DNA from: Otatea glauca
Taxonomy: Eukaryota > Streptophyta > Magnoliopsida > Poales > Poaceae
Length of the DNA: 64,000 nucleotides
Direction: 5' to 3'
Assembly (NCBI GenBank): GCA_036346275.1
Contig: CM070724.1
Location: 49,601,038-49,665,037 of the forward strand
Shown here in pieces: positions 49,301-56,042 of the stretch. A model generated the notes under the pieces. That model did not search any database. It was not told where the DNA came from and saw nothing but the letters and a program-made list of their open reading frames with translations. Numbering within the stretch: the stretch's first letter is position 1; the number at the start of each line of letters is the position of its first letter. The translations under genes were made by a program, and so were the position numbers.

Positions 49301-50481
49301 GAAAAATGCTCTTTTGTGTAAACAATCATGTGATGAATTACTGTGTTATTTCTGATACTATCATATGGACATGTACTCGCCAATGCAGTGTTAGAGCTAA
49401 GCTAGAGACTCTTTGCACAAATACAGAAAACTTAATCAATATTTGGCAAAATGTTGTAATGCAGTGTCAGGGCTATTGTTGTGTTAAACCTTCACAACTA
49501 CGCAAGTGGAAGGAACCCATGGGGAAACTTGAAGCCTGAATACTTGGAAAAGGTGTGCTGAGTAAATTGCTGTGATCATTTATTGTTTACTGTATTGTCA
49601 AATGCAACAACGTAATCTTATTTTTCTGAATATCACTAACGTAAACTTTTGTTTTGTTTTAATGCCAATAGAGAGGATTTGTCGAAGCCCTGTCAGATGA
49701 TGGTCTTCTCGAAATATTTGGATTGAAGCAAGGGTGGCATGCGTCCCTCGTGATGGTTGAACTTATATCTGCCAAGCACATAGCTCAGGTACTTGCTCTC
49801 TACACAATTAGTTTGGGTGGTTGCTCAAAATGGTGAGTATCTATTGGCAATTTGGCATAGCTGTGCAATGCCTTCTTATGGATCTCATTGGAAGAGTATA
49901 GTTTTGTATCATGAACAGTGTTTGGTGGGGACAACTGATTAAGAACATCCTTTAGGCATAATATCAGGGTGACAGATAAGAACATGAGAATATGATGCTA
50001 AAATAGATCCGTATTCATTTTCTTTGCAGAAAACTCTCATTCTCTATTAAAAATATTGATGAAAAATGTGAATTGCAGAAGGTATTTAGCTGTGCGGCAC
50101 AGTTCACTGATTAACCAAGACTGAAGATGGAGGTAACAATGAGTAAAACTCTTGTTACATCTCTTCTTAGTAAATGGCAAAAATGATGGAAAGAAAAAAA
50201 ACTACTAGAAATCAACAAATGCTGTAAAAAACCAGATAGAACAAACAAGAGGTCAGTTTACAGCAACAACCGCTTTTAGAAGATATTATAGAACAAGTCT
50301 AACTGTGCTATTTCAGGCAGCAGCAATCCGGTTAGAGATCAAAGGTGGCCAATGGAGGGATGCATACATGCAAATGGACGGGGAGCCATGGAAGCAACCA
50401 CTGAGCCCCGAGTATTCGACATTCGTTGATATCAAAAGGGTGCCTTACCCGTCTATGATCATCAACGCTGGAGACCGTTAG
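24907..50481 (+). CDS. Diacylglycerol kinase, plant cluster II type (12 exons, 20-kb first intron)
   Basis: Exons: 24907-25320, 45310-45432, 45727-45864, 45950-46035, 46796-46892, 47001-47076, 47741-47823, 48511-48581, 49108-49185, 49465-49552, 49672-49788, 50317-50481. All join in frame to a 511-residue protein. The enzyme phosphorylates diacylglycerol to phosphatidic acid at membranes in lipid signalling. The catalytic domain begins VAFVNPRSGGR (111-121), then has the glycine-rich ATP-binding GGDGT (182-186) and PLGTGNDLSR (212-221). The accessory domain follows and the C-terminus is NAGDR. No C1 domain or membrane segment is present and the length fits cluster II plant enzymes. Intron 9 uses a GC donor (49186). 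Intron 1 (25321-45309) contains a PPR pseudogene and nested transposons, so very long splicing is needed for expression. The reading frame is undamaged. Confidence 0.93.
25338..25375 (+). repeat. (TC)n(AC)n microsatellite
   Basis: About eleven TC units run directly into about seven AC units, 18 bp inside the first intron of the diacylglycerol kinase gene. Such tracts vary in length between individuals. Confidence 0.95.
25471..26600 (+). pseudogene. PPR-DYW protein pseudogene, 5' part
   Basis: Starts MIGVDRYVELLSRLRGCRD and contains repeated PPR units, for example VDASTFNTLITAYERA, AKNVVSWSAMVNG and NKNVLAWTTMIKGLAMHG, as in PLS-class PPR proteins that edit or process organelle RNA. It is broken by TAG at 25948-25950, TAA at 26029-26031 (where Tyr is expected) and frameshifts near 26042 and 26160. 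A loss of about nine codons is likely near 26518. It lies 150 bp inside intron 1 of the diacylglycerol kinase gene, on the same strand. At 26600 it is cut by an LTR element; the sequence continues at 42733. The stops are base substitutions, so this is a real pseudogene and not only bad consensus. Confidence 0.85.
26601..26890 (-). repeat. 3' LTR of the short copia-like element
   Basis: 290 bp, tgttggttctagcc to gtttccaaca. It is the 3' LTR because the polypurine tract (minus strand) adjoins it at 26891-26904. Confidence 0.92.
26891..27991 (-). other. Internal region of the short copia-like element, 3' part
   Basis: About 1.1 kb containing several copies of a tcacaccg-like motif and cagcag/cgtcgtt runs. 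Open frames exist on both strands but show only low-complexity Ser/His/Arg-rich readings; no retroelement domain is seen. The remaining 213 bp of the internal region lie at 42225-42437. Confidence 0.6.
27992..28844 (-). repeat. 3' LTR of element B
   Basis: 853 bp. On the minus strand it starts TGACGAATACTAATAAAAGG and ends AAAACGCCGACA. The adjoining minus-strand sequence gggagttcggggctct is a likely polypurine tract. The minus strand has GATAAAAGG near 28270, a TATA-like box placed as in element A. Confidence 0.92.
29755..30925. repeat. Long minisatellite of element B (about 53 and 83 bp units)
   Basis: Roughly 20 units over 1.17 kb. A core of about 53 bp (ccggatgcctctgtgaggtt, cggtgtccgagtgccttggt, cggcaggacga) alternates with longer units that add cgtttaacgtcgtagctaga. 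The reverse complement matches the 83-bp unit of element A. Element B thus has two unit types, the shorter lacking the tttaacgtcgtagcta block. Confidence 0.9.
31720..34890 (+). pseudogene. Antisense extra gene of element B
   Basis: Counterpart of the antisense gene in element A. A TATA-like CTCTATAATC at 31721-31730 is followed by an N-terminal region with HHLNPNGVLHIAIFITL (about 32075-32125), the hallmark of the plant putative gypsy-type transposon family, and LWRHFFEQG near 32160-32185. A decayed copy of the intron seen in A lies at about 33822-33894 (GTAGGT donor, TTTGCAA instead of TTGCAG). Coiled-coil remnants follow to 34500, then a SYYDGIDLAVVG segment near 34695-34730 and an end near 34890. 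The frame is broken many times, so no full product is expected as read. Confidence 0.6.
35080..35470. repeat. Tandem repeat of element B, about 186-bp unit, two copies or more
   Basis: Two diverged copies contain cacttccttcttccgc, gcaaccatag, cgggcgagg and cttgggt segments in the same order, about 185 bp apart. They are the reverse complement of the 5905-6460 array in element A. Confidence 0.7.
35590..39420 (-). pseudogene. pol of element B (PR, RT, RNase H, integrase)
   Basis: Reading right to left. Protease remnant at 39150-39420, with frameshifts. RT near 38446-38100: KKKNGQWRMCVDYTSLNKAC is clear, then broken sequence. RNase H in one good frame of 245 codons (37693-36956) with YFDGSYTKNGAGAGV, NNIAEYEALVNGL and HGDSKLVVDQVMKAAEPRD; this frame runs through the site where element A has a stop. 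Integrase near 36650-36080: VAVDKFTKWIEAK and NSIITDNGTRFTG, so the second catalytic Asp (DNG) is kept here although lost in A. The C-terminal part near 35950-35600 is shifted. No intact Pol can be made as read. Confidence 0.8.
39410..40350 (-). pseudogene. gag remnant of element B
   Basis: The minus strand gives KNLFVGNFGALTSARNS (about 40038-39990), ELPTSPTPMSWEPSS in a shifted frame, and KELLDIATNHASARRP near 39800. These parallel the Gag core of element A at 1255-1510. Several one-base shifts break the frame. The N-terminal part toward 41200 is GC-rich leader or degenerate Gag. Confidence 0.65.
41348..41367 (-). other. Primer-binding site region of element B
   Basis: Directly inside the right (5') LTR the minus strand reads TTGGCGCGCCGGTAGGGAC, close to the TTGGCGCGCCAGGTAGGG type found after 5' LTRs of this kind of rice gypsy element. 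The tRNA used is not certain from sequence alone. A few bases at the LTR end (CGACA) seem to be lost here compared with the left LTR. Confidence 0.6.
41368..42219 (-). repeat. 5' LTR of element B
   Basis: About 852 bp, aligned end to end with 27992-28844. The outer end is exact (gtattcgtca then CTGGA). The inner end is uncertain by a few bases because the terminal CGACA is missing. Most differences from the other LTR are one- or two-base indels in G/C runs. Confidence 0.9.
42424..42435 (-). other. Initiator-Met tRNA primer-binding site of the short copia-like element
   Basis: The plus strand gctctgatacca is the reverse complement of TGGTATCAGAGC, the standard binding site for the 3' end of initiator methionine tRNA. 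It lies two bases inside the right LTR and fixes the element's orientation as minus. Confidence 0.88.
42438..42727 (-). repeat. 5' LTR of the short copia-like element
   Basis: 290 bp, tgttagttctagcc to gtttccaaca, aligned along its length with 26601-26890. It is followed by the target duplication GGTTG. Confidence 0.92.
42728..43316 (+). pseudogene. PPR-DYW protein pseudogene, 3' part (E and DYW domains)
   Basis: With the insertion and one GGTTG copy removed, the reading passes without a break from the 5' part into AGCRFHNNVELAKYV. The E/E+ region follows (LEPGKTGAYVLLANIYAAFG). TAG at 43031-43033 breaks the frame, then the DYW deaminase region keeps the zinc and active-site motifs HSEKLA (about 43105) and CHDCHH (about 43192). 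Before the end the frame is shifted near 43283. In the shifted frame ACSC and KDYW are read, followed by TAG at 43314-43316, the ancestral stop. DYW proteins perform C-to-U RNA editing in organelles; this copy cannot. Confidence 0.88.
43491..44286. mobile_element. GC-rich non-autonomous TIR element with a possible captured exon
   Basis: The ends are inverted: atggttatca at the left and taataaccat at the right, with cgcctaggcgtcgcctaggc-type sequence inside both ends. The flanks TAGTCATC (43483-43490) and TAGTCATG (44287-44294) match at 7 of 8 positions, as expected for an hAT-type 8-bp duplication. The middle has a pattern like the 5' end of a plant gene: a purine-rich leader, then an ATG with MAAAARKLLLRNPPPLPIPL, Ala/Arg/Leu-rich like an organelle targeting peptide. 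That suggests a captured gene fragment. It lies in intron 1 of the diacylglycerol kinase gene. Confidence 0.6.
44287..45309 (+). other. End of intron 1 of the diacylglycerol kinase gene
   Basis: AT-rich intron sequence. I see no gene or clear element in it. It ends in the acceptor tgactccag at 45309. Confidence 0.6.
49186..49464 (+). other. GC-AG intron in the diacylglycerol kinase gene
   Basis: The exon ends ...tcaag and the intron begins gcaagt, the consensus of the rare GC donor class (AG|GCAAGT). The acceptor is taatgcag. Another acceptor at 49387-49388 would lead to a stop within 51 codons, so alternative use would give a truncated protein. Confidence 0.85.
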
Positions 50482-52902
50482 CGAGAGCCCAGATTTCGAG
50501 CCCTGGCCTAGCTGGAATTGCCAACAACTCGATCAACTACGGCCTCCATCCTGATCATGCTTGTGCAAAATTGTAACTGTATATGGAGTTGAGGATATAT
50601 GGAATTTACAGAGCAACAGAATGTGGTGCGCGCGTGCCACTATGCTTTTGAAGCAAATTAAGGCAGTAAGCGCGCTGATTAGCTGAAATAGCAGCTCGCA
50701 ATTGGTAGAGGATAGCTATTAATGAAGCGATATTATCTGTAAACTTTCCTTTTCTAACGTTGTATAACTTGCAGGGTGGACTGTAATTGACTGTTGTTGT
50801 TAGTTTCTTATAGTGAGAAGATGCGCAAGCCCTTTTGCGTGTATTGAATATTGATACATACACCAAAAAAAAAGCGCTGTGCATTTTATCATTGTTTTTT
50901 ACCCGTGTATACATACAATGTCACGTTACCTAACCTTTTTTTATACTTGAATGCTTTCAGACGAATCCTTAAAAGTGGGATAGAGAGGGGAAACAAAAAC
51001 ATGAAAATAACATGTACTTTATGTTTATGTTCTTCGCTCCAACTTCAATGAAAGGCACTGCCAATCTTTCAAAAAAAATATAACTTGTACTTTAATAAGT
51101 TGGTCCAATGCAAGAAGACGACAACTAATACAAATAGTGAATGGTTTAAAAAACAAATAGTGAATGGTTGTCCTCATTGTCCTTTTGAGGTGTGTGTCCT
51201 TCCTCAGAAACAAATAGGCTGAGAAAGAAACAACAATTTCCCTCCTCAACCAGCTTCAAGATTCAAACAATCATTTCCTTCCATGTCAATAATTTCAATG
51301 TCTATGAACGTATACAAGGAATGGTATCAAATGCGTTTGCTCCATAAAATACAACATTTTTAATGTTTGTAGTACACTAATTTATACAAATTTCGAGAAA
51401 CATTCTACAAAAACACAGGTATAGTGGCACAACCATCAAGGAACTTCATATTTAAGAACCAGTTTAAAGGAACTACATATTTAGGTGTAAAGTTCGTAGC
51501 ATGCAACAGATCTTGATCGGCAGGATAAACTTGACAACGTCTGGATTCTCACTGTCCCTACCAAATGTTGGACACGAAAAACGCCACACATACATGGCAA
51601 CCCATTGACGTGCAGATGCACACGTGGCATCCGGGTTTGGGTATGTGGAGCATCTAAAAATCATAGTTCTAAAACTGGTATGGGTGACCGAACCGGTAAG
51701 GCTGCCGGTTCACCGGTCCCACCACCAGTTCATTGGTTCAACCACCGGTTTTTTAATATAATAATATTCTATTCATTATGCATTATTTTCCTGGTATATA
51801 TTACAATCGATACTTATATTTAGATGTAAAAAAGGCTCAGACTTGCCAACTTGAGAAAATATGCAATCCAAACTCCGAACATAGATACTAAATTACTAAT
51901 ACAAGCTGACTGGGACAACCATAGGGGCATAGCCCAATCCAAAGTTTGAAACTTGAAATCCCCAAAATACAAACATCAAAGAAAACATGTACGTAGGCAA
52001 ATCAAGTGGTACAAGGCTACAGCCTGAGCAAGTGAGCATGCGTGTCTCAGGTACCAACGATGATCAAAGTTCCATTCTGCTAGTGTAGCCCATTGATCTT
52101 CACTAGTAGCGCCTCCAACATCAATGGATGAAGGAATTGGTTCGCCTTGAGCAAAAGGAATTGGGTGGTCTTGAGCTAAACTTCCAGCTTAGATATTTCT
52201 TTCTTCACTTTCATCAATATGGTCGACATTTGCATCATCCACACCGGCACCTGTTCGACGGTTTAGGTGGCGTTTGGTTGGGTGGATGAGGGTGAATGGG
52301 CAACCAAACTCAAAAACTGAGTGGTTCGACCAATTTTTCCAGTATGAATACATGGACAGTCTTCAAGCTGAATTGAGTCAGCTAGGTTGCTGGTTCTTGC
52401 CTTTTTCAGTTTAACCGACGGTCCGGTCCTTGTGACTAGAAACGATCCAAAGAGAGTTTGGATCATAGATTCTCAAAAAGGTATAATTGATGGCAAAGCA
52501 TAAAGATTAAAAAGCTTTGTGACTAAAAATGATCTAAAGAGAGTTTGGAATATTTTAGTGATATGTTTTATTTTTTATTTTGGCTGTACTATTAGGGGGG
52601 TTAAAGACCAATAGGTTGAGATTGGTGAGGTTGGATAGCTAGTTACGACGCACACTAAGTCTCTCTAGCTCATATCTATTTAGAGGAAGCCAAGTTTCGA
52701 AACTGAGAATACCAAATTTGGAATGTGTGTTGAGATTTCAAACTTGGTTCAAAAAATTCAGTTTGGGTCCAATAATTCGATTAGGTCGGAATATCAGTTG
52801 GATTAATTCAACAGAGAGCATGCCCTAAAAATTTCAATAGGAGTCAGATGATCCAAGTGACTCGGAGCATGGGTCTGATCAATTTCATAGAGGATATGTG
52901 TT
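50482..52902. other. 3' UTR of the diacylglycerol kinase gene and intergenic sequence
   Basis: The 3' UTR probably ends within 50600-50830. The rest is AT-rich without a recognised gene. A ccggtt-rich patch at 51675-51750 (gaaccggtaaggctgccggt, ttcaccggtcccaccacc) and the ggcgtttggttgggtgg at 52268-52284 look like ends of decayed DNA elements, but partners could not be found. Confidence 0.45.
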
Positions 52903-53132
52903 GAAGTCCACTTTACAACCCTCAACTCTGGTTTCGGTTCGTTTTTCAATCCTGAACTTTAAAACCATCCTAATTGGAACCTTGACTCGCGAAACCTTCC
53001 CTCTTTACCTTCAATTACATCTGAAAGTGATTTGTATACTTTATTGTGACCATCCCTCGTTGGTTGCCCGCGGACAATTCCAAAAAACTGCTCATGCTAT
53101 CATTATAGTATAACGACGAGTGGTTGTATATG

Positions 53133-53210
53133 GCCCTATCGTCTAGTGATGCCCCTATCATCTAGTGGTTCAGGACATCTCTCTTTTAAGGAGGCAGCGG
53201 TGACCTACAG
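53133..53210 (+). pseudogene. Plastid trnE(UUC) fragment
   Basis: From 53151 the sequence follows the first about 60 bases of plastid tRNA-Glu: gcccctatcatctagtggtt, caggacatctctctttt, aaggaggcagcgg. The anticodon region reads ctcttttaa instead of ctctttcaa, and the T arm and 3' half are missing. A 16-base copy of the 5' end (gccctatcgtctagtg) precedes it at 53133-53148. It cannot be a working tRNA. Confidence 0.8.
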
Positions 53211-53378
53211 ACGCTTTACGCCCAATCATTTCGGATAATGTTTGCATCCTCTGTCTTACCGCGGCTGCTGGCACAGAGTTAGCCGATGCTTATTCCTCAG
53301 ATACCGTCATTGTTTCTTCTTCGAGAAAAGAAGTTGACGACCCGTAGGCCTTCCACCTCCACACGGCATTGCTCTGTC
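53211..53378 (-). pseudogene. Plastid 16S rRNA fragment, antisense
   Basis: The plus strand is the reverse complement of the 530-loop region of plastid 16S rRNA: taccgcggctgctggcacag at about 53259-53278 is the universal conserved site. The adjoining part (gttagccgatgcttattcct, aagaagttgacgacccgta, ggcattgctctgtc) is plastid-like. It is truncated on both sides and joined directly to the trnE piece, which is not its neighbour in plastid genomes. Confidence 0.85.
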
Positions 53379-53563
53379 GATCCTAGCGGAAAAAGAAGGG
53401 AAACAGATACTCAATTTAAAGTGAGTAAACAGAATTCCATACTCGATCTCATAGATCCCTATAGAATTATGTGGAAAGCCGTATTCGATGAAAGTCGTAT
53501 GTACGGTTTGGAGGGAGATCTTTCCTATCTTTCGAGATCCACCCTACAATATGGGGTCAATTA
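53379..53563 (+). pseudogene. Plastid fragment, likely rps12-rps7 region of the inverted repeat
   Basis: Sequences aaagccgtattcgatgaaag, tcgtatgtacggtttggag and ggagatctttc form a group II intron domain V-like hairpin. The following tcgagatccaccctacaata and tggggtcaa match what I recall from the region downstream of rps12 exon 3 in plastid genomes. The assignment is from memory and not searched. It is joined to the 16S piece at about 53379. Confidence 0.6.
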
Positions 53564-54274
53564 ACGAAACCATTCACTCTACCCCTCTCGACCCAAACAA
53601 GGGTAATTTTGGATGATGTGGATTCAGTTTCATTAGCACAGAGTCCTATCCGGCAAGGATCACAAAAGAATTTGACTGATGTAGCTGCCAAATCACCGAA
53701 CATGTCATCTATCAAAATCACCAATGAGTCAGCAAATTAAAAAAGGATTGCAAGACTCACATGTGTCATTGCCTCCCCTTCTTCTTCCCACCCCCTATCT
53801 TCGCCTCTCACACCGTTCCCCTCCCTCCTCCACACCTGCTACGCAAATCCTCTTCAAGCCGCTGCCCCTCCCCACCAGCCGCCAAGGTCGAGAACGCCCT
53901 GCTCTTGCCGTTCAACATCCACACCCTCGGTTCCTATCCAGATCTACACCCGTCCATCGCCGCCCACAGCCGCCTTTAAGCTCGCCGATCGCCGCTACCT
54001 CTGCACTCACACCCCATATCGTCGCCATCACCATCGAACTCATTGTCTTTCTCACATCCTTCGCTCTGACTCTTAACATGCTTCCTCTCCTCTTCTGGCG
54101 AGCGTGTCCCTTCCGCCATTGCCGCCACCTCATGCTCGTCAAGGTCGATTTGAAGCTGGATGTAAGTCAATTTAAAGCCGTCGGGGTCACCAAAGTGTTG
54201 GTCTTATTTCCCCTACTTCTCAGCGATGACCTACCCAGTTTGATTGAAGCTGTCGCTAGCCACGGCCTCCCTTC

Positions 54275-54301
54275 CTCTCTCTCTCTCTCTCTCTCTCTCT
54301 G
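54275..54301 (+). repeat. (CT)n microsatellite
   Basis: About thirteen CT units within the CT-rich part of the TIR element at 52903-54738. Confidence 0.9.
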
Positions 54302-54738
54302 TCTGCTTTTTTGTCATCTCAATCTAGAGCTAAGCCAGACTTTAGCTCGCTTAATCTAGAGCTAGGCTAGACTCGAGCTAGTTGGGTACCATGCCGTTTG
54401 CTAGACGCCTAGACCTCGCCGTTGGCCACTGGACACTGCCAGCTTGCCACCAAGCCGGAGAAGAAAGTGAAGGAGAGAGAACAATGGTGGAAATAGTACA
54501 GGCTGACATGTTGGCCCAGGAGGATTAAAATCCAAGCTTTGCTGACTCAGCTATATTTGTCCACATTGATGCTACATCAGCCAAAACCACATCTACATTG
54601 GTGCCACGTCATCCAAAACTACCCTAGTTTAGATTGAGGGTAAAATAAATGGTTTTGTTATTTAAAGTGGATAGTTTCAGAGTTCAGGGGCTGAAAACAA
54701 ACGGAGGGTAAATTTCAAGAATGGAAATTAGACTTTTT

Positions 54739-56042
54739 CAAATGGTTATTATCTAAGATGCGTATAAAACGCTATGCTACTCACGACTAATGATTTTTAA
54801 CGTTTTTCCAAGACAGAAGTTGCCGTTATTGGATGTTCAAGCTAAGTTGACTACTAGTCAGTGGACCAAGTGGAACAGCATGCAGCGACACACCAACCAC
54901 AGTTTTGGAACCGAGAAGACATGAGCTAAAGCCTAGAACGCGGGAAAATCTTCCTGTTTGTGTGAAAAATGAATTGATTCCTTTGAAATTCCCGTGAAAT
55001 TCCTATGTTCCAAATAGGCCATAATTCCCCCTTGTTTTGTCCACAAATTTTCTCAAAATTATGGAAGCATATCAAACACAATCCCGCAAACAAAAGATTC
55101 CATCTTCTCAACATTATAGAAAGGCCAGTTTCCACATGAACAGCTAAGAATAGAAAATGACCAAAGTCTCCAACAAACAATAAGCTGATACAGTGAAACT
55201 CCTGACGAGAGTAAAGCTCAAGGGTCATAACATGAACCTCCAAGCTGCCTCGTGGCCATGTTGAAATCAACTTTGCATCACCCTGCTTACCTCTCCATCA
55301 GCATCCATGAGCTTCTCTCACCAAAACGCCAGCCACTCCTACGTGTTTCACCTTCTGCTACTGAAAAACAAAAAGGCTCGCAGCATTTTCAATTTTATGG
55401 TCACTGTTAGCTGCTCTTAGCATGGAGGGGGAAAAATGCTAAGAAAAGCAACTAAGTTAATCAGCAATGGATGGTTGCATGCTCCGTGGGGTTAACACAA
55501 TGCTCCAGAGTTCATTAAATATGAAATATGATATCTATCCCTCGTGAACATGCATGACATGATCATATGAATCACCCCAACATCCCACAATATTGAATTG
55601 TTAGTGACAAAAAAAAGTCAGTTATACTATTACAGCATGTCCAGATTGAGTGACAATGACATGAACATATGACATGTTGCAACTGCACACTGGAAACTAC
55701 ATAACACTGCAAAATATCCATGACGAATGCCAAATGCACATCTAGGAGACATTCAGAATGGCCTTCTCAAACTACAATAGATAATATAAAGAAGCCGACA
55801 CCACCAACGATTATAATGGTGACAATGCAATGTCTACCAGATGATGACCATGTCTCAGAAACTCCACCTAATGAAGATGATGATCATGTCCCAGAAACTC
55901 CACCTAATGAAGATGGTGATGTCACACATAATAGAAACAGGGCATTTAGCAGAAACATGCAGATGATACTTAAGTAGGATGGAGTGGCATGGAATCCATG
56001 ATGGCATGCTAAAGTTCAAGATACATCCCCCTCAAGCAGGTA
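54739..56042. other. Intergenic sequence and probable 3' UTR of the RRM gene
   Basis: No gene seen. The part close to 56042 is probably the 3' UTR of the minus-strand RNA-binding protein gene. A short imperfect direct repeat occurs at about 55850-55920 (two copies of a 36-bp unit around ccagaaactccacctaatga). Confidence 0.4.

Larger units (their letters stand above)
52903..54738. mobile_element. Non-autonomous TIR element carrying plastid DNA
   Basis: The two ends are imperfect inverted repeats. The left has ttcaatcctgaactttaaaa and ccatcc; the right, reversed, has ttcagcccctgaactctgaa and ctatcc. The outer parts are aagtccacttt and aagtctaattt. The interior contains a plastid composite (53133-53563), then a CT-rich stretch with a (CT)n tract at 54275-54300 and TGACGTGGCACC/tgatgctacatc-like segments. 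No transposase is seen. The target duplication is not clear. A related end occurs at 60096-60215. Confidence 0.5.

Noticed and set aside
49306..49539. Open frame inside intron 9 of the kinase gene as a real exon extension
   Set aside because: Using the upstream acceptor near 49389 shifts the frame and ends in TGA before the conserved NPWGN region can be read.
45310..50481. Treating the downstream exons as a separate kinase gene without exon 1
   Set aside because: Exon 1 ends in phase at a good donor and supplies VAFVNPRSGGR, the required start of the catalytic domain. The downstream part alone would lack it.
53151..53210. Functional tRNA-Glu gene
   Set aside because: The T arm and acceptor 3' half are missing and the anticodon region is altered; it is joined to 16S rRNA sequence.
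53724..54359. 211-codon plus-strand frame
   Set aside because: It lies in a CT-rich stretch including a (CT)n tract; the Ser/Pro/Leu-rich reading has no domain and is inside a TIR element.
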